Notes: generated from the letters alone by a model not told the origin. Shown: positions 42,184 through 52,113, counted from the stretch's first letter. The stretch is 64,000 bases of DNA from Elizabethkingia miricola (GCF_001675285.1 NZ_LSGQ01000003.1:1-64000), one strand, 5' to 3'. Program-made: numbers and translations.

Positions 42184-42942
42184 ATGGCAAAAGCAAATGT
42201 AAAAGACCTATTAGAGGCTGGCGTACACTTCGGTCACATGACTAGAAAGTGGAATCCAAATATGGCTCCATATATCTTCATGGAGAAAAACGGTATTCAC
42301 ATTGTCGATTTACATAAAACGGCAGTAAAATTGGACGAAGCTTGTAACGCTTTAGAAAAAATTACTTCTGCTGGTAAAAAAGTTCTTTTCGTAGCTACTA
42401 AAAAACAAGCTAAAGAAGTTGTTGCAAAACACGCTTCTGAATTGAACATGCCTTATATTACTGAAAGATGGCCAGGTGGTATGCTTACCAACTTCGTAAC
42501 TATCAGAAAAGCGGTTAAGAAAATGAACGCTATCGATAAAATGAAGAAAGATGGTACTTTCGAAACTTTATCTAAAAAAGAAAGATTACAAGTTGACCGT
42601 CAGAGAGCTAACCTAGAGAAAAATTTAGGTTCTATCGCTGACATGGTGCGTCTTCCTTCTGCTATTTTCGTAGTAGATATTATGAGAGAACACATTGCGG
42701 TAACTGAAGCTAAGAAATTAGGTATTCCAGTTTTCGGTATCGTTGATACAAACTCTGACCCAAGAAAAGTAGATTTCGTTATCCCTGGTAACGATGATGC
42801 TTCTAAATCTATCGATATGATTCTTTCTGTAGTGTCTGAATCTATCAAAGAAGGTCAGTCTCAAAGAAAAGCTGAAAAAGAAAAATCTAAAGAAGGCGAA
42901 AAAGCTACAGCTGATGCTGATGCTGATTTCGATGCTGAATAA
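42184..42942 (+). CDS. rpsB: 30S ribosomal protein S2
   Basis: A 252-residue uS2. It shows the family start VKDLLEAGVHFGHMTRKWNPNM (given in two halves in the family profile), RWPGGMLTNF, and PVFGIVDTNSDP, plus an acidic/Lys-rich tail (AEKEKSKEGEKATADADADFDAE; last 23 residues). It ends at a strong terminator. In many relatives tsf follows directly; here a reverse-strand lipoprotein gene intervenes. Confidence 0.97.
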   Translation: MAKANVKDLLEAGVHFGHMTRKWNPNMAPYIFMEKNGIHIVDLHKTAVKLDEACNALEKITSAGKKVLFVATKKQAKEVVAKHASELNMPYITERWPGGMLTNFVTIRKAVKKMNAIDKMKKDGTFETLSKKERLQVDRQRANLEKNLGSIADMVRLPSAIFVVDIMREHIAVTEAKKLGIPVFGIVDTNSDPRKVDFVIPGNDDASKSIDMILSVVSESIKEGQSQRKAEKEKSKEGEKATADADADFDAE

Positions 42943-42960
42943 GAATTTTCTTATATACAT

Positions 42961-42993
42961 AAAAGAACCCGTTAGTTTACTAGCGGGTTCTTT
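42961..42993. terminator. Terminator of rpsB
   Basis: AAGAACCCGTTAG pairs with CTAGCGGGTTCTT (one G-U wobble, TTTA loop) followed by a T-run; also A-rich on the left, so usable by the convergent lipoprotein gene. Confidence 0.9.
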
Positions 42994-43014
42994 TTTTATC
43001 TAATGCAGAGTTGA

Positions 43015-43455
43015 TTATTTTAACGACAGCTGTTGTGAGCTTCTGATGTTAGTCGTTTCTCTGTAAACTTTCTGACAGACATTAGCTGAAAGGGTATAGG
43101 TTCCCTTGCGAATCATTGCATAACCAACCTGTCCGGTACCAATTGGTATCCTTTTAAAGCCATTGCTTCCGCTGATGGTGAAAACCATATTACAGGAAGA
43201 TTCATTTTTTATAACAATAGAAGTGTTAACAGCATTTGGATCTGTACTGTTCAAAAGATCATTTAATACAGCTTCCGTTTCGGGTTTATAAGTCTTTAGT
43301 AACTCATTATATTCTCTTTCAGTATTTGCCATAGAAGTATTGTTGCTCCCAGGGTAAGAAGGATATCTTGGAAATCGGTTGTATGTACCATAATTCATAG
43401 CGTCACACCCGGCCAGAAATACTGTTGCAGAAATAAGGAATAAATATTTTTTCAT
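43015..43455 (-). CDS. DUF6759 lipoprotein, second paralogue
   Basis: A 146-residue lipoprotein (MKKYLFLISATVFLAGC, lipobox LAGC). The C-terminal domain (about 70-145) with NESSCNMVFTISG and GTYTLSANVCQKVY mirrors that of the gene at 21191-21763 and keeps both Cys. The N-terminal spacer differs (Tyr/Pro/Asn-rich). It lies on the opposite strand between rpsB and tsf. Function unknown. Confidence 0.78.
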   Translation of the reverse strand: MKKYLFLISATVFLAGCDAMNYGTYNRFPRYPSYPGSNNTSMANTEREYNELLKTYKPETEAVLNDLLNSTDPNAVNTSIVIKNESSCNMVFTISGSNGFKRIPIGTGQVGYAMIRKGTYTLSANVCQKVYRETTNIRSSQQLSLK

Positions 43456-43545
43456 CTGTCAAAGATAAATTAATCTTCTTAAAATTAATTATTTCGTAAT
43501 ACACCGAAACACAAAACACAGCTTTTTAATTTGTTGTATTTTTTT

Positions 43546-43553
43546 TATCTTTG
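43546..43553 (+). promoter_or_regulatory. Bacteroidetes -7 element of tsf
   Basis: TATCTTTG, preceded by T-rich DNA with TTG at 43531 and 43534; leader of about 40 bases. It shows tsf has its own promoter independent of rpsB. Confidence 0.65.
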
Positions 43554-43598
43554 CACTGCTAAAATTTCAAGCATTATTTAATTAAAATATTTCAAACT

Positions 43599-44423
43599 AT
43601 GTATACACCAGTAGCAGCAGACGTAGCTAAACTAAGAAACCACACAGGTGCAGGTATGATGGATAGCAAAAAAGCTTTAGTGGAAGCTGAAGGCGATTTT
43701 GAAAAAGCTATCGAAATCCTTAGAAAAAAAGGTCAGAAAGTAGCAGCTAACAGAGCTGACAGAGAAAGTACTGAAGGTGCTGTTATCGCAAGAGTTAATG
43801 AAGATAACACTTTAGGTGCTATCATTAGCCTTAACTGTGAGACTGACTTCGTTGCTAAAAACGAAGCTTTCGTAGAGTTAGCTTATGAATTAGCTGAGAT
43901 GGCAATTACTGCTGCAACTAAAGAAGAATTATTAGCTACAGATTTCCACGGAATTACTGTTGCTGAGAAATTAATCGAGCAGACAGGTGTTATCGGTGAG
44001 AAAATCGAGATCGGTAGCTTCGAAAGAATTGAAGGACCTTTCTTAGGTGCTTACATCCACGCAGGTAACAAAATTGCTGCTATTACTTCTCTTTCTGCTA
44101 ACGTAGAAGGTGGTGTTGATGCTGCAAAAGCTGTTTCTATGCAGATCGCTGCAATGAACCCAATCGCTCTTGATGAAACTCAGGTTTCTCAGGAAACTAT
44201 CGATAAAGAATTAGAGATCGAAAGAGATATCTTAACTAAAGAAGGTAAGCCTGCAAACATTATCGATAACATCCTTAAAGGTAAAATGCAGAAGTTCTAC
44301 AAAGAGAACACTCTTGTTCACCAGGCGTTCATCAAAGACGGAAGCCAATCAGTAGCTGACTATGTAAAATCAGTTAACGCTGACCTAAAAGTAGTAGGAT
44401 TCGTAAGAGTAAGCTTAGCTTAA
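43599..44423 (+). CDS. tsf: Elongation factor Ts
   Basis: EF-Ts, the GDP/GTP exchange factor for EF-Tu. It has 274 residues: an N-terminal UBA-like domain (VAKLRNHTGAGMMDSKKAL...EAEGDFEKAIEILRKKG), the TDFVAKNE signature (about 81-88; contacts EF-Tu) and two dimerisation subdomains. It stands alone with its own promoter and terminator. Confidence 0.97.
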   Translation: MYTPVAADVAKLRNHTGAGMMDSKKALVEAEGDFEKAIEILRKKGQKVAANRADRESTEGAVIARVNEDNTLGAIISLNCETDFVAKNEAFVELAYELAEMAITAATKEELLATDFHGITVAEKLIEQTGVIGEKIEIGSFERIEGPFLGAYIHAGNKIAAITSLSANVEGGVDAAKAVSMQIAAMNPIALDETQVSQETIDKELEIERDILTKEGKPANIIDNILKGKMQKFYKENTLVHQAFIKDGSQSVADYVKSVNADLKVVGFVRVSLA

Positions 44424-44442
44424 TCAAACTGAAATAAAAAGA

Positions 44443-44470
44443 AACCTCGGGAACTTCCCGGGGTTTTTTG
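44443..44470 (+). terminator. Intrinsic terminator of tsf
   Basis: CGGGAA pairs with TTCCCG, extended by AAACC/GGTTT across one bulged T, followed by TTTTTT. Confidence 0.85.
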
Positions 44471-44509
44471 TTAATCAGAATTAATGTTTCTCATTCCATA
44501 ATAATTTCG

Positions 44510-44517
44510 TAATTTTG
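44510..44517 (+). promoter_or_regulatory. Bacteroidetes -7 element of guaB
   Basis: TAATTTTG lies 13 bases before the guaB ATG; the leader is short and shows no purine riboswitch. Confidence 0.6.
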
Positions 44518-44530
44518 CAAAGAAAGTGCT

Positions 44531-45991
44531 ATGCCTATACACGACAAAATCATAGAGACGGCAATCACCTTTGATGACGTTCTTCTAGTACCTTCATATT
44601 CTGAAGTATTACCAAATCAGGTTTCTCTAAAATCAAGACTTTCCGATAAAATCACCTTGAAAGTTCCTATCGTTTCTGCAGCTATGGATACGGTAACGGA
44701 AGCTTCACTTGCTATTGCATTGGCGAGAGTAGGTGGATTAGGATTTATTCATAAGAATATGCCTATCGAGGAGCAAGCTAATCAGGTTAACAGTGTAAAA
44801 AGATCCGAGAACGGCATGATCTCCGATCCTGTTACATTGTCCAAAGAACATACTCTTGGAGAAGCTAAGGGGATGATGGCTCATTATAAAATTTCAGGAC
44901 TTCCTGTAGTAGATAATGATAACAAACTGGTAGGTATTATTACTAACAGAGATGTGAAGTATCAGGAAGACCTAGATCTTAAGGTTGAAGAGATTATGAC
45001 AAAAGATAATCTTATCGTTTCTCATAAATCAACAACTCTGGAAGAAGCAAAAGAAATTTTGTTGAAGAGCAGAGTAGAAAAACTTCCTATAGTAGATGCT
45101 GAAAACAAATTGGTAGGATTAATCACCATTAAAGATATCGACAATCAGCTGGAGTATCCTAATGCTAATAAAGACGGAAACGGAAGGCTTATTGTAGGAG
45201 CCGGAGTCGGAGTTGGAGCAGATACAATGGATAGAGTGAAAGCTCTGGTTGTAGCTGGCGTGGATATTATTGCAGTAGACTCTGCACACGGCCACTCAGA
45301 AGGTGTTCTTGAAAAGATCAGAGAAATCCGTGCAGCATATCCGGATCTGGATATCGTTGGAGGAAATATTGTAACTGCTGAAGCAGCAAAAGCTCTTATT
45401 GAAGCAGGTGCAAATGTCCTGAAAGTAGGTGTTGGTCCGGGATCTATCTGTACAACAAGAGTTGTTGCAGGTGTAGGTGTACCACAATTATCTGCTATCT
45501 ATAACGTTTACGAATATGCAAGAACACAAAATGTAGCTGTTATTGCAGACGGAGGTATTAAGCTTTCCGGAGATATTGTAAAAGCCATTGCAAGTGGAGC
45601 AGGAGCAGTAATGCTTGGATCTCTTTTAGCAGGGACAGAAGAAGCTCCGGGAGATGAAATTATTTTCCAGGGAAGAAAATTCAAGTCTTATCAAGGAATG
45701 GGATCTTTAGCAGCAATGAAGCGTGGTGGTAAAGAAAGATATTTCCAAAGTGAGGCAAAGAAATTTGTACCGGAAGGTATTGAAGGAAGAGTTCCTTTCA
45801 AAGGTAAGTTAGAAGAAGTTATTTTCCAGCTTAGCGGAGGATTAAGAGCCGGAATGGGATACTGTGGAGCTAAGGATATCGAATCTCTTCAGAAAGATTC
45901 TAAAATGGTTCGTATCACTGGATCTGGACTTAAAGAATCTCACCCGCATGATGTAATCATTACGCAGGAAGCCCCTAACTACTCATTGTAA
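44531..45991 (+). CDS. guaB: Inosine-5'-monophosphate dehydrogenase
   Basis: IMPDH oxidises IMP to XMP with NAD+, the committed step to GMP. At 486 residues it is full length. The TIM barrel is interrupted by two CBS domains (about 95-205; regulatory nucleotide-binding). Catalytic Cys lies in [14 protein letters not shown], and the flap contains [11 protein letters not shown]. The C-terminus has [12 protein letters not shown]. It is a single gene with its own promoter and a strong terminator. Confidence 0.97.
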   Translation: MPIHDKIIETAITFDDVLLVPSYSEVLPNQVSLKSRLSDKITLKVPIVSAAMDTVTEASLAIALARVGGLGFIHKNMPIEEQANQVNSVKRSENGMISDPVTLSKEHTLGEAKGMMAHYKISGLPVVDNDNKLVGIITNRDVKYQEDLDLKVEEIMTKDNLIVSHKSTTLEEAKEILLKSRVEKLPIVDAENKLVGLITIKDIDNQLEYPNANKDGNGRLIVGAGVGVGADTMDRVKALVVAGVDIIAVDSAHGHSEGVLEKIREIRAAYPDLDIVGGNIVTAEAAKALIEAGANVLKVGVGPGSICTTRVVAGVGVPQLSAIYNVYEYARTQNVAVIADGGIKLSGDIVKAIASGAGAVMLGSLLAGTEEAPGDEIIFQGRKFKSYQGMGSLAAMKRGGKERYFQSEAKKFVPEGIEGRVPFKGKLEEVIFQLSGGLRAGMGYCGAKDIESLQKDSKMVRITGSGLKESHPHDVIITQEAPNYSL

Positions 45992-46012
45992 ATTATATTT
46001 AATACAATAAAT

Positions 46013-46040
46013 AAAAGCCAGCTGTGCAGCTGGCTTTTTT
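46013..46040. terminator. Intrinsic terminator of guaB
   Basis: GCCAGCTG/CAGCTGGC stem flanked by AAAA and TTTTTT. Confidence 0.88.
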
Positions 46041-46108
46041 GTTTGAATATTATTCCGGAAATATGAATATCTTTACGATAACTAATAATCATAATTCCTT
46101 AATTTATA

Positions 46109-48115
46109 ATGAGAAATGTTTTCATTCAGCTCTGTCTGCTGGTAGGTACAGTATGTACTTTTTATAGTCAGGAAATTTCTGTAATTCCTAAACCCCAGCT
46201 GCTGCACCAAAAGACCGGAAAGTTTGTAATTGATCAAAATACAGGAATACAGTTGAAAGGAGCGTCCGAAAAAGATGTTCAGCTATTTCTAACCCAGCTG
46301 AGAAAAGCTTCGGGATATGCTTTGCCTGTAAAAAACGGAAAAGAAAATACAATAGTTTTCCAGTTGGATACAAAACTGAACTTGCCCAATCAGGATGGCT
46401 ATACATTGGATGTATCTGATAAAAATATTGTAGTAAAAGCAAAAAATGGAAACGGCCTTTTTTACGCTACGCAAACACTTAGACAGTTGCTGCCTGTCTC
46501 TGTAGAAAGTTCAGATAAAAAGGACGCACAGAATTGGACAGTCCCGGCTTTAGCAATTACAGATTATCCAAGATATGACTGGCGGGGATATATGAAGGAT
46601 GTCAGCCGTACGTTTTATGGAGTGGATGTTATAAAAAAGTATTTAGATCTGATGGCACTTTATAAGATGAATACTTTTCACTGGCATCTAACGGATGATC
46701 AGGGATGGCGTATTGAAATTAAAAAATATCCTAAACTAACTTCCGAGCAGGCAACGATATTTCACATAACAGAAAATCAGCCGGCAGAAAGAAGTGGATT
46801 TTATACTCAGGAGCAGATAAAGGAAGTTGTAGCTTATGCCAGGGAGCGTAAAATAACAATTGTTCCGGAGATTGATGTTCCGGGGCACTCGTGGCCTACA
46901 ATATTAGCTTATCCACAGCTGGGTGTTAATAAAAACAGTTACCCATATTTTGTGTTTCCTTTTGTTTCTTCATGGGGGTATTGGGGAAATCAGTTCACAC
47001 CGAATACCTTGGATCCTTCTAAAGAGGAAGTATATACCTTCTTGCAAAATGTTTTTACAGAAATAGCAGCATTGTTTCCGGGTGAGTATATTCATTTTGG
47101 TGGAGATGAAGTCAGACATGTACTGTGGGAGAAAGAACCGCATGTACAAGAGTTTATGAAGGCACACCAGATTGGAAATGTAAAACAACTGCAGAGTTAT
47201 TTTGTTCAGCGTGTTTCAGGTATTATCAAAAAGTTGGGCAAAAAGCCTATTGGCTGGAACGATGTATTGGCGGATGATAAAGGTTTGCCTAAAGAAACAG
47301 CTATTATGAGCTGGTTGGGAGAAGAAGCTATAAAAGATGCCGCAAGTCATGGATTTAAAGCTGTAGCAACACCCTATTCACATGTTTATTTAGATATTAC
47401 ACAGGCGGATAGAAATGACGGAACTCCAAGTGATCTGGCGTATAGTAATATTAATTCAATAGACAGGATTTATGCTTATGATCCGTCTGCTGGTCTAACT
47501 AAGGAAGAAGAAAAATTTGTATTGGGTATTCAGGGGAATCTTTGGTCGGCATTGACACAGGAAACTAAAGATATGAATGTGCATGTTTTTCCGCGTTTAT
47601 TAGCCATTGCGGAAACAGGATGGACATTACCTGCCAACAAAAATTTTGAGGACTTTAAAAAGCGTCTTTTAACAGGTGAAAAAAGATTAGACGAGTTGAG
47701 GGTCGATTATTATAAAACGGGAGGATATATAAGCGGGAAATGGACTCAAAACGATATTAAAGAAGAGTTTGCTGATCTATCGTTTGATGTTACTCCTAAA
47801 GTTTATACAAACGGAAGGATTGTTGCCGGTTTTTTCTATACCTCCGGGAAAAACTTTTTAGAAATCGATGGAGTGCAGCTACTGGAGGATGGTAAAGTAA
47901 TATCAGAAGACCTGCATCATTCATTAGCAGATACTTTCAGAGGGACGAACAAAATAAAACCATTCTATTATAATTTTAAGATAGACTGGTATAATTCTAA
48001 AGCGAAATATATGGTAAAAGCAAAAGTCCGTGGAGCAGGGGGAACAGATTCTAATGGAAATTTTACATTTAATCTTAGTCCTTACAAACCATTTACAGCT
48101 GTTGAAGCTAATTAA
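46109..48115 (+). CDS. Beta-N-acetylhexosaminidase, GH20
   Basis: A 668-residue secreted enzyme (signal peptide MRNVFIQLCLLVGTVCTFYSQ). An N-terminal GH20b domain (about 25-150) leads to the GH20 barrel (about 155-500), with HWHLTDDQGWRIEIKKYP and the catalytic Asp-Glu pair in HFGGDEVRHVLW (substrate-assisted mechanism). A C-terminal beta domain (about 570-668) is probably carbohydrate-binding. It removes terminal GlcNAc/GalNAc from chitin oligomers, peptidoglycan fragments or host glycans. No SusC/SusD pair is nearby, so the target is unspecified. Confidence 0.93.
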   Translation: MRNVFIQLCLLVGTVCTFYSQEISVIPKPQLLHQKTGKFVIDQNTGIQLKGASEKDVQLFLTQLRKASGYALPVKNGKENTIVFQLDTKLNLPNQDGYTLDVSDKNIVVKAKNGNGLFYATQTLRQLLPVSVESSDKKDAQNWTVPALAITDYPRYDWRGYMKDVSRTFYGVDVIKKYLDLMALYKMNTFHWHLTDDQGWRIEIKKYPKLTSEQATIFHITENQPAERSGFYTQEQIKEVVAYARERKITIVPEIDVPGHSWPTILAYPQLGVNKNSYPYFVFPFVSSWGYWGNQFTPNTLDPSKEEVYTFLQNVFTEIAALFPGEYIHFGGDEVRHVLWEKEPHVQEFMKAHQIGNVKQLQSYFVQRVSGIIKKLGKKPIGWNDVLADDKGLPKETAIMSWLGEEAIKDAASHGFKAVATPYSHVYLDITQADRNDGTPSDLAYSNINSIDRIYAYDPSAGLTKEEEKFVLGIQGNLWSALTQETKDMNVHVFPRLLAIAETGWTLPANKNFEDFKKRLLTGEKRLDELRVDYYKTGGYISGKWTQNDIKEEFADLSFDVTPKVYTNGRIVAGFFYTSGKNFLEIDGVQLLEDGKVISEDLHHSLADTFRGTNKIKPFYYNFKIDWYNSKAKYMVKAKVRGAGGTDSNGNFTFNLSPYKPFTAVEAN

Positions 48116-48120
48116 TATAA

Positions 48121-48143
48121 AAGCCTGAGAATCTCTCAGGCTT
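48121..48143. terminator. Bidirectional intrinsic terminator
   Basis: AAGCCTGAGA and TCTCAGGCTT form a perfect 10-bp stem with a 3-base loop and T/A flanks between convergent genes. Confidence 0.9.
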
Positions 48144-48144
48144 T

Positions 48145-49191
48145 TTAATATGATTTTTTATAATTTCGGAGTACAAATTTTATCCCGGTTTCGATAATAT
48201 CGCCCATTGTTTTACAATATTTGAAATTTACATCGTAAGTCAGTTTTTGTAATGCTGTTTTAAGTTCCTTGACATTAGCTTCCGGTGCAAGATCCTCTTT
48301 TTTCATAATCGAAATCAGCTCATCGAATCTGTTTTGGCTACTGGTAACTCTTTTTACGATCTGTGAACGTACTTCTTTGCGGTATTGTTCTATAGAATTA
48401 GGTTTCAGTTTCTCCAGAACCATATTCACCATGATACTGTTTTCTTTGAAATACTGAGGCAGATATACTTTCAGATTTCCTTCATAGGTCTGCTGGTCAA
48501 AATCTATAGGGCGGATTCTGTATATTACCTGATCGAAATCGTGTACAGGAATAATCACATAATTATAGGATCGCATATCTCCTAAAAGGCCGATAAGACA
48601 GCGTTCATTGAATTTCACAAATTCCTTGGATATCTGAGCCTTTTCAAGTTCTGTGCAATTAGACAGATGTTTCTTAATAAATACATCACCCGGAATTCCC
48701 AAAATATGTTCCTCAATCAGAGTATTTTTATGAATAAGAAAGTTAATTCTGTTTGGGGAGAGTAAATCCTCCAGTTCTAATCCGTATATCCGCGAGGCAT
48801 CGGCCTGTTTGATATAGAAGTTAGTGTAATTGTCATTCAGAATATTTCTTACCCGAATCCGAAAAGGTTTGGAGTTGCCAAAAGTACAGAAGTCTATTGT
48901 ATCTACCTTTAGATAAGGTAAGGTCGCCTCGTCTCCGTCCGAATGGAGTAGAGTATATATTTTATTCAGATTGGCTTCTATTTCCTGAAATTCATGTTCA
49001 GGATAGAATACGCCCAGCCATAGAGTGTCCTTGCCTTCTTTATCCAGAATACTTATACTGTCACTAAACCGTAAAAGATCTTCATACAGAAACTGAATTT
49101 TTGTAGTTCTGTTGTGTTTCTCCAGATATTGCTGTAAAGCCTCGGAAACAGGAAATATGGGTTTTCTAAAAGCAATCCTTACATCTTTCAT
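48145..49191 (-). CDS. Conserved protein of unknown function, possibly kinase-fold
   Basis: A 348-residue soluble protein with no signal peptide. Around residues 205-235 it reads LLGDMRSYNYVIIPVHDF then IRPIDFDQ, which resembles the catalytic GDxxxxN and metal-binding IDF(D/E) boxes of APH/HipA-type kinases with a short spacer. A clear P-loop or Gly-rich nucleotide loop is not evident, so the likeness may be superficial. It is convergent with the hexosaminidase gene and upstream of the accA terminator, as a single gene. Function unknown. Confidence 0.55.
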   Translation of the reverse strand: MKDVRIAFRKPIFPVSEALQQYLEKHNRTTKIQFLYEDLLRFSDSISILDKEGKDTLWLGVFYPEHEFQEIEANLNKIYTLLHSDGDEATLPYLKVDTIDFCTFGNSKPFRIRVRNILNDNYTNFYIKQADASRIYGLELEDLLSPNRINFLIHKNTLIEEHILGIPGDVFIKKHLSNCTELEKAQISKEFVKFNERCLIGLLGDMRSYNYVIIPVHDFDQVIYRIRPIDFDQQTYEGNLKVYLPQYFKENSIMVNMVLEKLKPNSIEQYRKEVRSQIVKRVTSSQNRFDELISIMKKEDLAPEANVKELKTALQKLTYDVNFKYCKTMGDIIETGIKFVLRNYKKSY

Positions 49192-49266
49192 TACATTATG
49201 TACTTTAATCTAAATATAAAAAATATTTGAATGCCTTGTCTAAGAATTGTTATTTTATCAATAAGA

Positions 49267-49290
49267 AAAGCCACTCAACTGAGTGGCTTT
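49267..49290 (-). terminator. Intrinsic terminator of accA
   Basis: AAAGCCACTCA and TGAGTGGCTTT, a perfect 11-bp stem, 24 bases beyond the accA stop. Confidence 0.85.
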
Positions 49291-49313
49291 GTATATTTTT
49301 AAGGAATTTAGAT

Positions 49314-50270
49314 TTATCCTTTGAATTTACCCATATTGATAAATTTCTCCTGTCTTTGTTCCATTAATTCTTTACCGTTAAATTTCTTCAAAGATTTAAT
49401 GTTGCTCAGGATAGTACTTTTTACATTCTGGAAAGCAACTTCCGGCTCGTAATGAGCACCGCCAAGAGGTTCTTCGATAATACCATCGATTAATTTCTCT
49501 TTTAGCATATCAGGAGCAGTCAGTTTCATTGCTTCAGCAGCAACTTCTTTGTACTCCCAGCTTCTCCATAAAATTGTAGAACAGTTTTCAGGGGAAATTA
49601 CAGAATACCAGCTATTCTCCATCATGTAAACTTTGTTCCCTACACCAATACCTAATGCACCTCCACTAGCTCCTTCACCGATTACAATCGTGATAATAGG
49701 AACAGTCATACGACACATTTCATAGATGTTTCTTGCAATAGCTTCTCCTTGCCCACGTTCTTCGGCTTCAAGACCCGGATATGCTCCCGGAGTATCAATA
49801 AGAGTAACAATAGGGATGTTAAATTTCTCTGCAAGCTTCATCAAACGCAGTGCTTTACGGTATCCTTCCGGGTTAGACATACCGAAACGACGATGCTGTC
49901 TTTCTTTTGTCGTTCTCCCTTTCTGGGTTCCGATAATCATTACACTTTGCCCTTCTATTGTGATAATTCCGCCTACCATTGCAGGATCGTCAGCAAAATT
50001 ACGGTCTCCATGAAGTTCTAAGAAACTGCCTTTATCTGCAACTCCATTAATGAAGTCTAAAGCATAAGGCCTGTTTGGATGGCGGGAAAGCTGAACTTTC
50101 TGCCATGGTGTAAGCTTGCCGTAGATATTTTTCTTTTCAGCAATAATTTTATCTTCTAACTGGCTGCATGCCAATTTTACATCGATACCACTTTCTTCAC
50201 CTACCAAAGAGCATTTGTCGTATTGCTCCATAAGCTCTTCAATCGGCTTTTCAAATTCTAAATATTCCAT
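49314..50270 (-). CDS. accA: Acetyl-CoA carboxylase carboxyltransferase alpha subunit
   Basis: AccA, with AccD, moves the carboxyl group from biotin-AccB to acetyl-CoA in fatty-acid synthesis. At 318 residues it is the usual length. Motifs: [53 protein letters not shown] and the oxyanion [15 protein letters not shown]. It lies 46 bases after gltX and may share its transcript. Confidence 0.97.
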   Translation of the reverse strand: MEYLEFEKPIEELMEQYDKCSLVGEESGIDVKLACSQLEDKIIAEKKNIYGKLTPWQKVQLSRHPNRPYALDFINGVADKGSFLELHGDRNFADDPAMVGGIITIEGQSVMIIGTQKGRTTKERQHRRFGMSNPEGYRKALRLMKLAEKFNIPIVTLIDTPGAYPGLEAEERGQGEAIARNIYEMCRMTVPIITIVIGEGASGGALGIGVGNKVYMMENSWYSVISPENCSTILWRSWEYKEVAAEAMKLTAPDMLKEKLIDGIIEEPLGGAHYEPEVAFQNVKSTILSNIKSLKKFNGKELMEQRQEKFINMGKFKG

Positions 50271-50316
50271 TCGTATGAATTCAAGGTCTCAAATTTAAGG
50301 ATTTTTTATGGAATCC

Positions 50317-51828
50317 CTATTTTAAAGTTTCAATTGCTTTAGTTATTCTGGAAATAGTCTCTTCTTTTCCGATCATTTCCATAAGATCCGGTACATCTGG
50401 TCCTTTAAGTTCTCCAACTAAAGAAAGACGCAGAGGCATCATTACTTTTCCCATACCCAATCCTTTGGCTTCTGCTAATTGGTGAATACTTTCCTTAATA
50501 ACATCGGCCTTAAAATCTACAGATGAAATAGCCCCGATTAACTCCTGCATTAATACAGCTGTTTCCGGAGACCATGCTTTTTTCGAAGCCTTTTCATCAA
50601 AAGATTCCGGTGCGTGGAAAAAGAATTTACCGTCATTATAGATATCTTTAACAAAGGTTGCTCTTTCTTTCATCAGACCAATTATTTTTAAAGCTTTTTC
50701 ATCAGAAACTTCAATATTATTTTCTGCCAAAACTTTTTTGAATTCCGGAAGGATAGCTTCATTAGACATCAGTTGCAGATATTGCTGATTGAACCATTTT
50801 GCTTTTTCTGCACTGAATCTTGCCCCTGCCTTATGAACTTTATTAAGATCGAATTCTTTAATCATCTCATCCATACTCACAATTTCTTTATTGTCAGCAG
50901 GAGACCATCCCAACATGGCAACCATATTGATGAAGGCTTCCGGTAAATAACCTTCTTCACGGTAACCTGCAGAGGTGTTTCCTGTAGCAGAATCGGTAAA
51001 ATTAAGCGGGAATACAGGGAAACCGAATTTATCACCATCTCTTTTGCTTAGCTTACCTTTTCCTTCAGGTTTCAGGATAAGTGAAAGATGAGCGAACTCC
51101 GGTGCATCCCAACCCATTGCTTCATATAATAATACGTGAAGTGCCATAGATGGCAGCCATTCTTCACCACGGATAACATGCGTAATTTTCATCTCGTGAT
51201 CGTCGATGATATTTGCGAAATGATAAGTTGGCATTCCGTCATTTTTTACCAGAACTTTATCATCCAGGGTATTGGTATTTACGCTAAACTTCCCACGGAT
51301 GATATCATTAAGATTAATGATTCTGTCCAATGGCATTTTGAAACGGATGACATATGGCGTTTTTTCTTCCAAAAGTTTTTTTACTTCTTCTTCAGGAAGA
51401 GAAATACTATTTCTTAGTCTGTTACGGGTTTCGTAGTTATAGGCAAAAACATCACCTCTAGCTTCAAATTCCGCACGAATCTGATCCAATTCTTCTGGTG
51501 TGTCAAAAGCAAGATAAGCATAATCCGTTTTCAGGATTTGTTCTGTATATCGGTCATAGATATCTCTGCGTTCTGACTGACGATACGGAGCATAAGGACC
51601 ACCATGTTTTGGACTTTCATCCGGAACCATACCAATCCATTCCAGAGCTTCCATAATGTACTCTTCGGAACCCGGAACATAACGCTGGGTGTCAGTATCT
51701 TCAATTCTCAGGATGAAATCACCACCATTGTGTTTTGCGAACAGATAGTCATATAATGCTGTACGTACACCTCCCAAATGTAAAGGCCCGGTTGGGCTGG
51801 GAGCAAAACGTACCCGTACTTTTTCCAT
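50317..51828 (-). CDS. gltX: Glutamate--tRNA ligase
   Basis: A class I aminoacyl-tRNA synthetase charging tRNA-Glu. It has 503 residues: the HIGH-type box in FAPSPTGPLHLGGVRTALY, the KMSKS-type box in GKLSKRDGDKFG, and the C-terminal anticodon-binding helical domain. A -7 element (TAAATTTG, 51846-51853 complement) precedes it. It is first in a probable gltX-accA operon. Whether it is discriminating or also charges tRNA-Gln cannot be told. Confidence 0.97.
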   Translation of the reverse strand: MEKVRVRFAPSPTGPLHLGGVRTALYDYLFAKHNGGDFILRIEDTDTQRYVPGSEEYIMEALEWIGMVPDESPKHGGPYAPYRQSERRDIYDRYTEQILKTDYAYLAFDTPEELDQIRAEFEARGDVFAYNYETRNRLRNSISLPEEEVKKLLEEKTPYVIRFKMPLDRIINLNDIIRGKFSVNTNTLDDKVLVKNDGMPTYHFANIIDDHEMKITHVIRGEEWLPSMALHVLLYEAMGWDAPEFAHLSLILKPEGKGKLSKRDGDKFGFPVFPLNFTDSATGNTSAGYREEGYLPEAFINMVAMLGWSPADNKEIVSMDEMIKEFDLNKVHKAGARFSAEKAKWFNQQYLQLMSNEAILPEFKKVLAENNIEVSDEKALKIIGLMKERATFVKDIYNDGKFFFHAPESFDEKASKKAWSPETAVLMQELIGAISSVDFKADVIKESIHQLAEAKGLGMGKVMMPLRLSLVGELKGPDVPDLMEMIGKEETISRITKAIETLK

Positions 51829-51845
51829 GTAAAAAAAATTTGGTG

Positions 51846-51853
51846 CAAATTTA
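51846..51853 (-). promoter_or_regulatory. Bacteroidetes -7 element of gltX
   Basis: Read leftward, TAAATTTG lies 17 bases before the gltX ATG. The remaining spacer to 52029 shows no other feature. Confidence 0.6.
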
Positions 51854-52029
51854 CTTAAAATTATACGGTTATCAGCTTTTGATTATAATATTTCATTTAT
51901 ACAGATTGAGGTTCATAGACGATAGTGGAAAGATAATACATTTATCTAATAAGATTTTTTATAGAAAAGCATCATGGTGCTGAATGGATAAAAGACGAAT
52001 AAGGTAGCATCCAAATATTCTTATGAAAT

Positions 52030-52066
52030 AAAAAAGATAAAGCTCATAATCAGCTTTATCTTTTTT
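52030..52066. terminator. Strong bidirectional terminator of the glycosyltransferase operon
   Basis: AAAAAAGATAAAGCT and AGCTTTATCTTTTTT form a perfect 15-bp stem with a 7-base loop, 48 bases after the stop at 52114. Confidence 0.92.
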
Positions 52067-52113
52067 ATTTAAACAATTTACAGATCATACAATGCATAAA
52101 GCCTTATCCAGAC

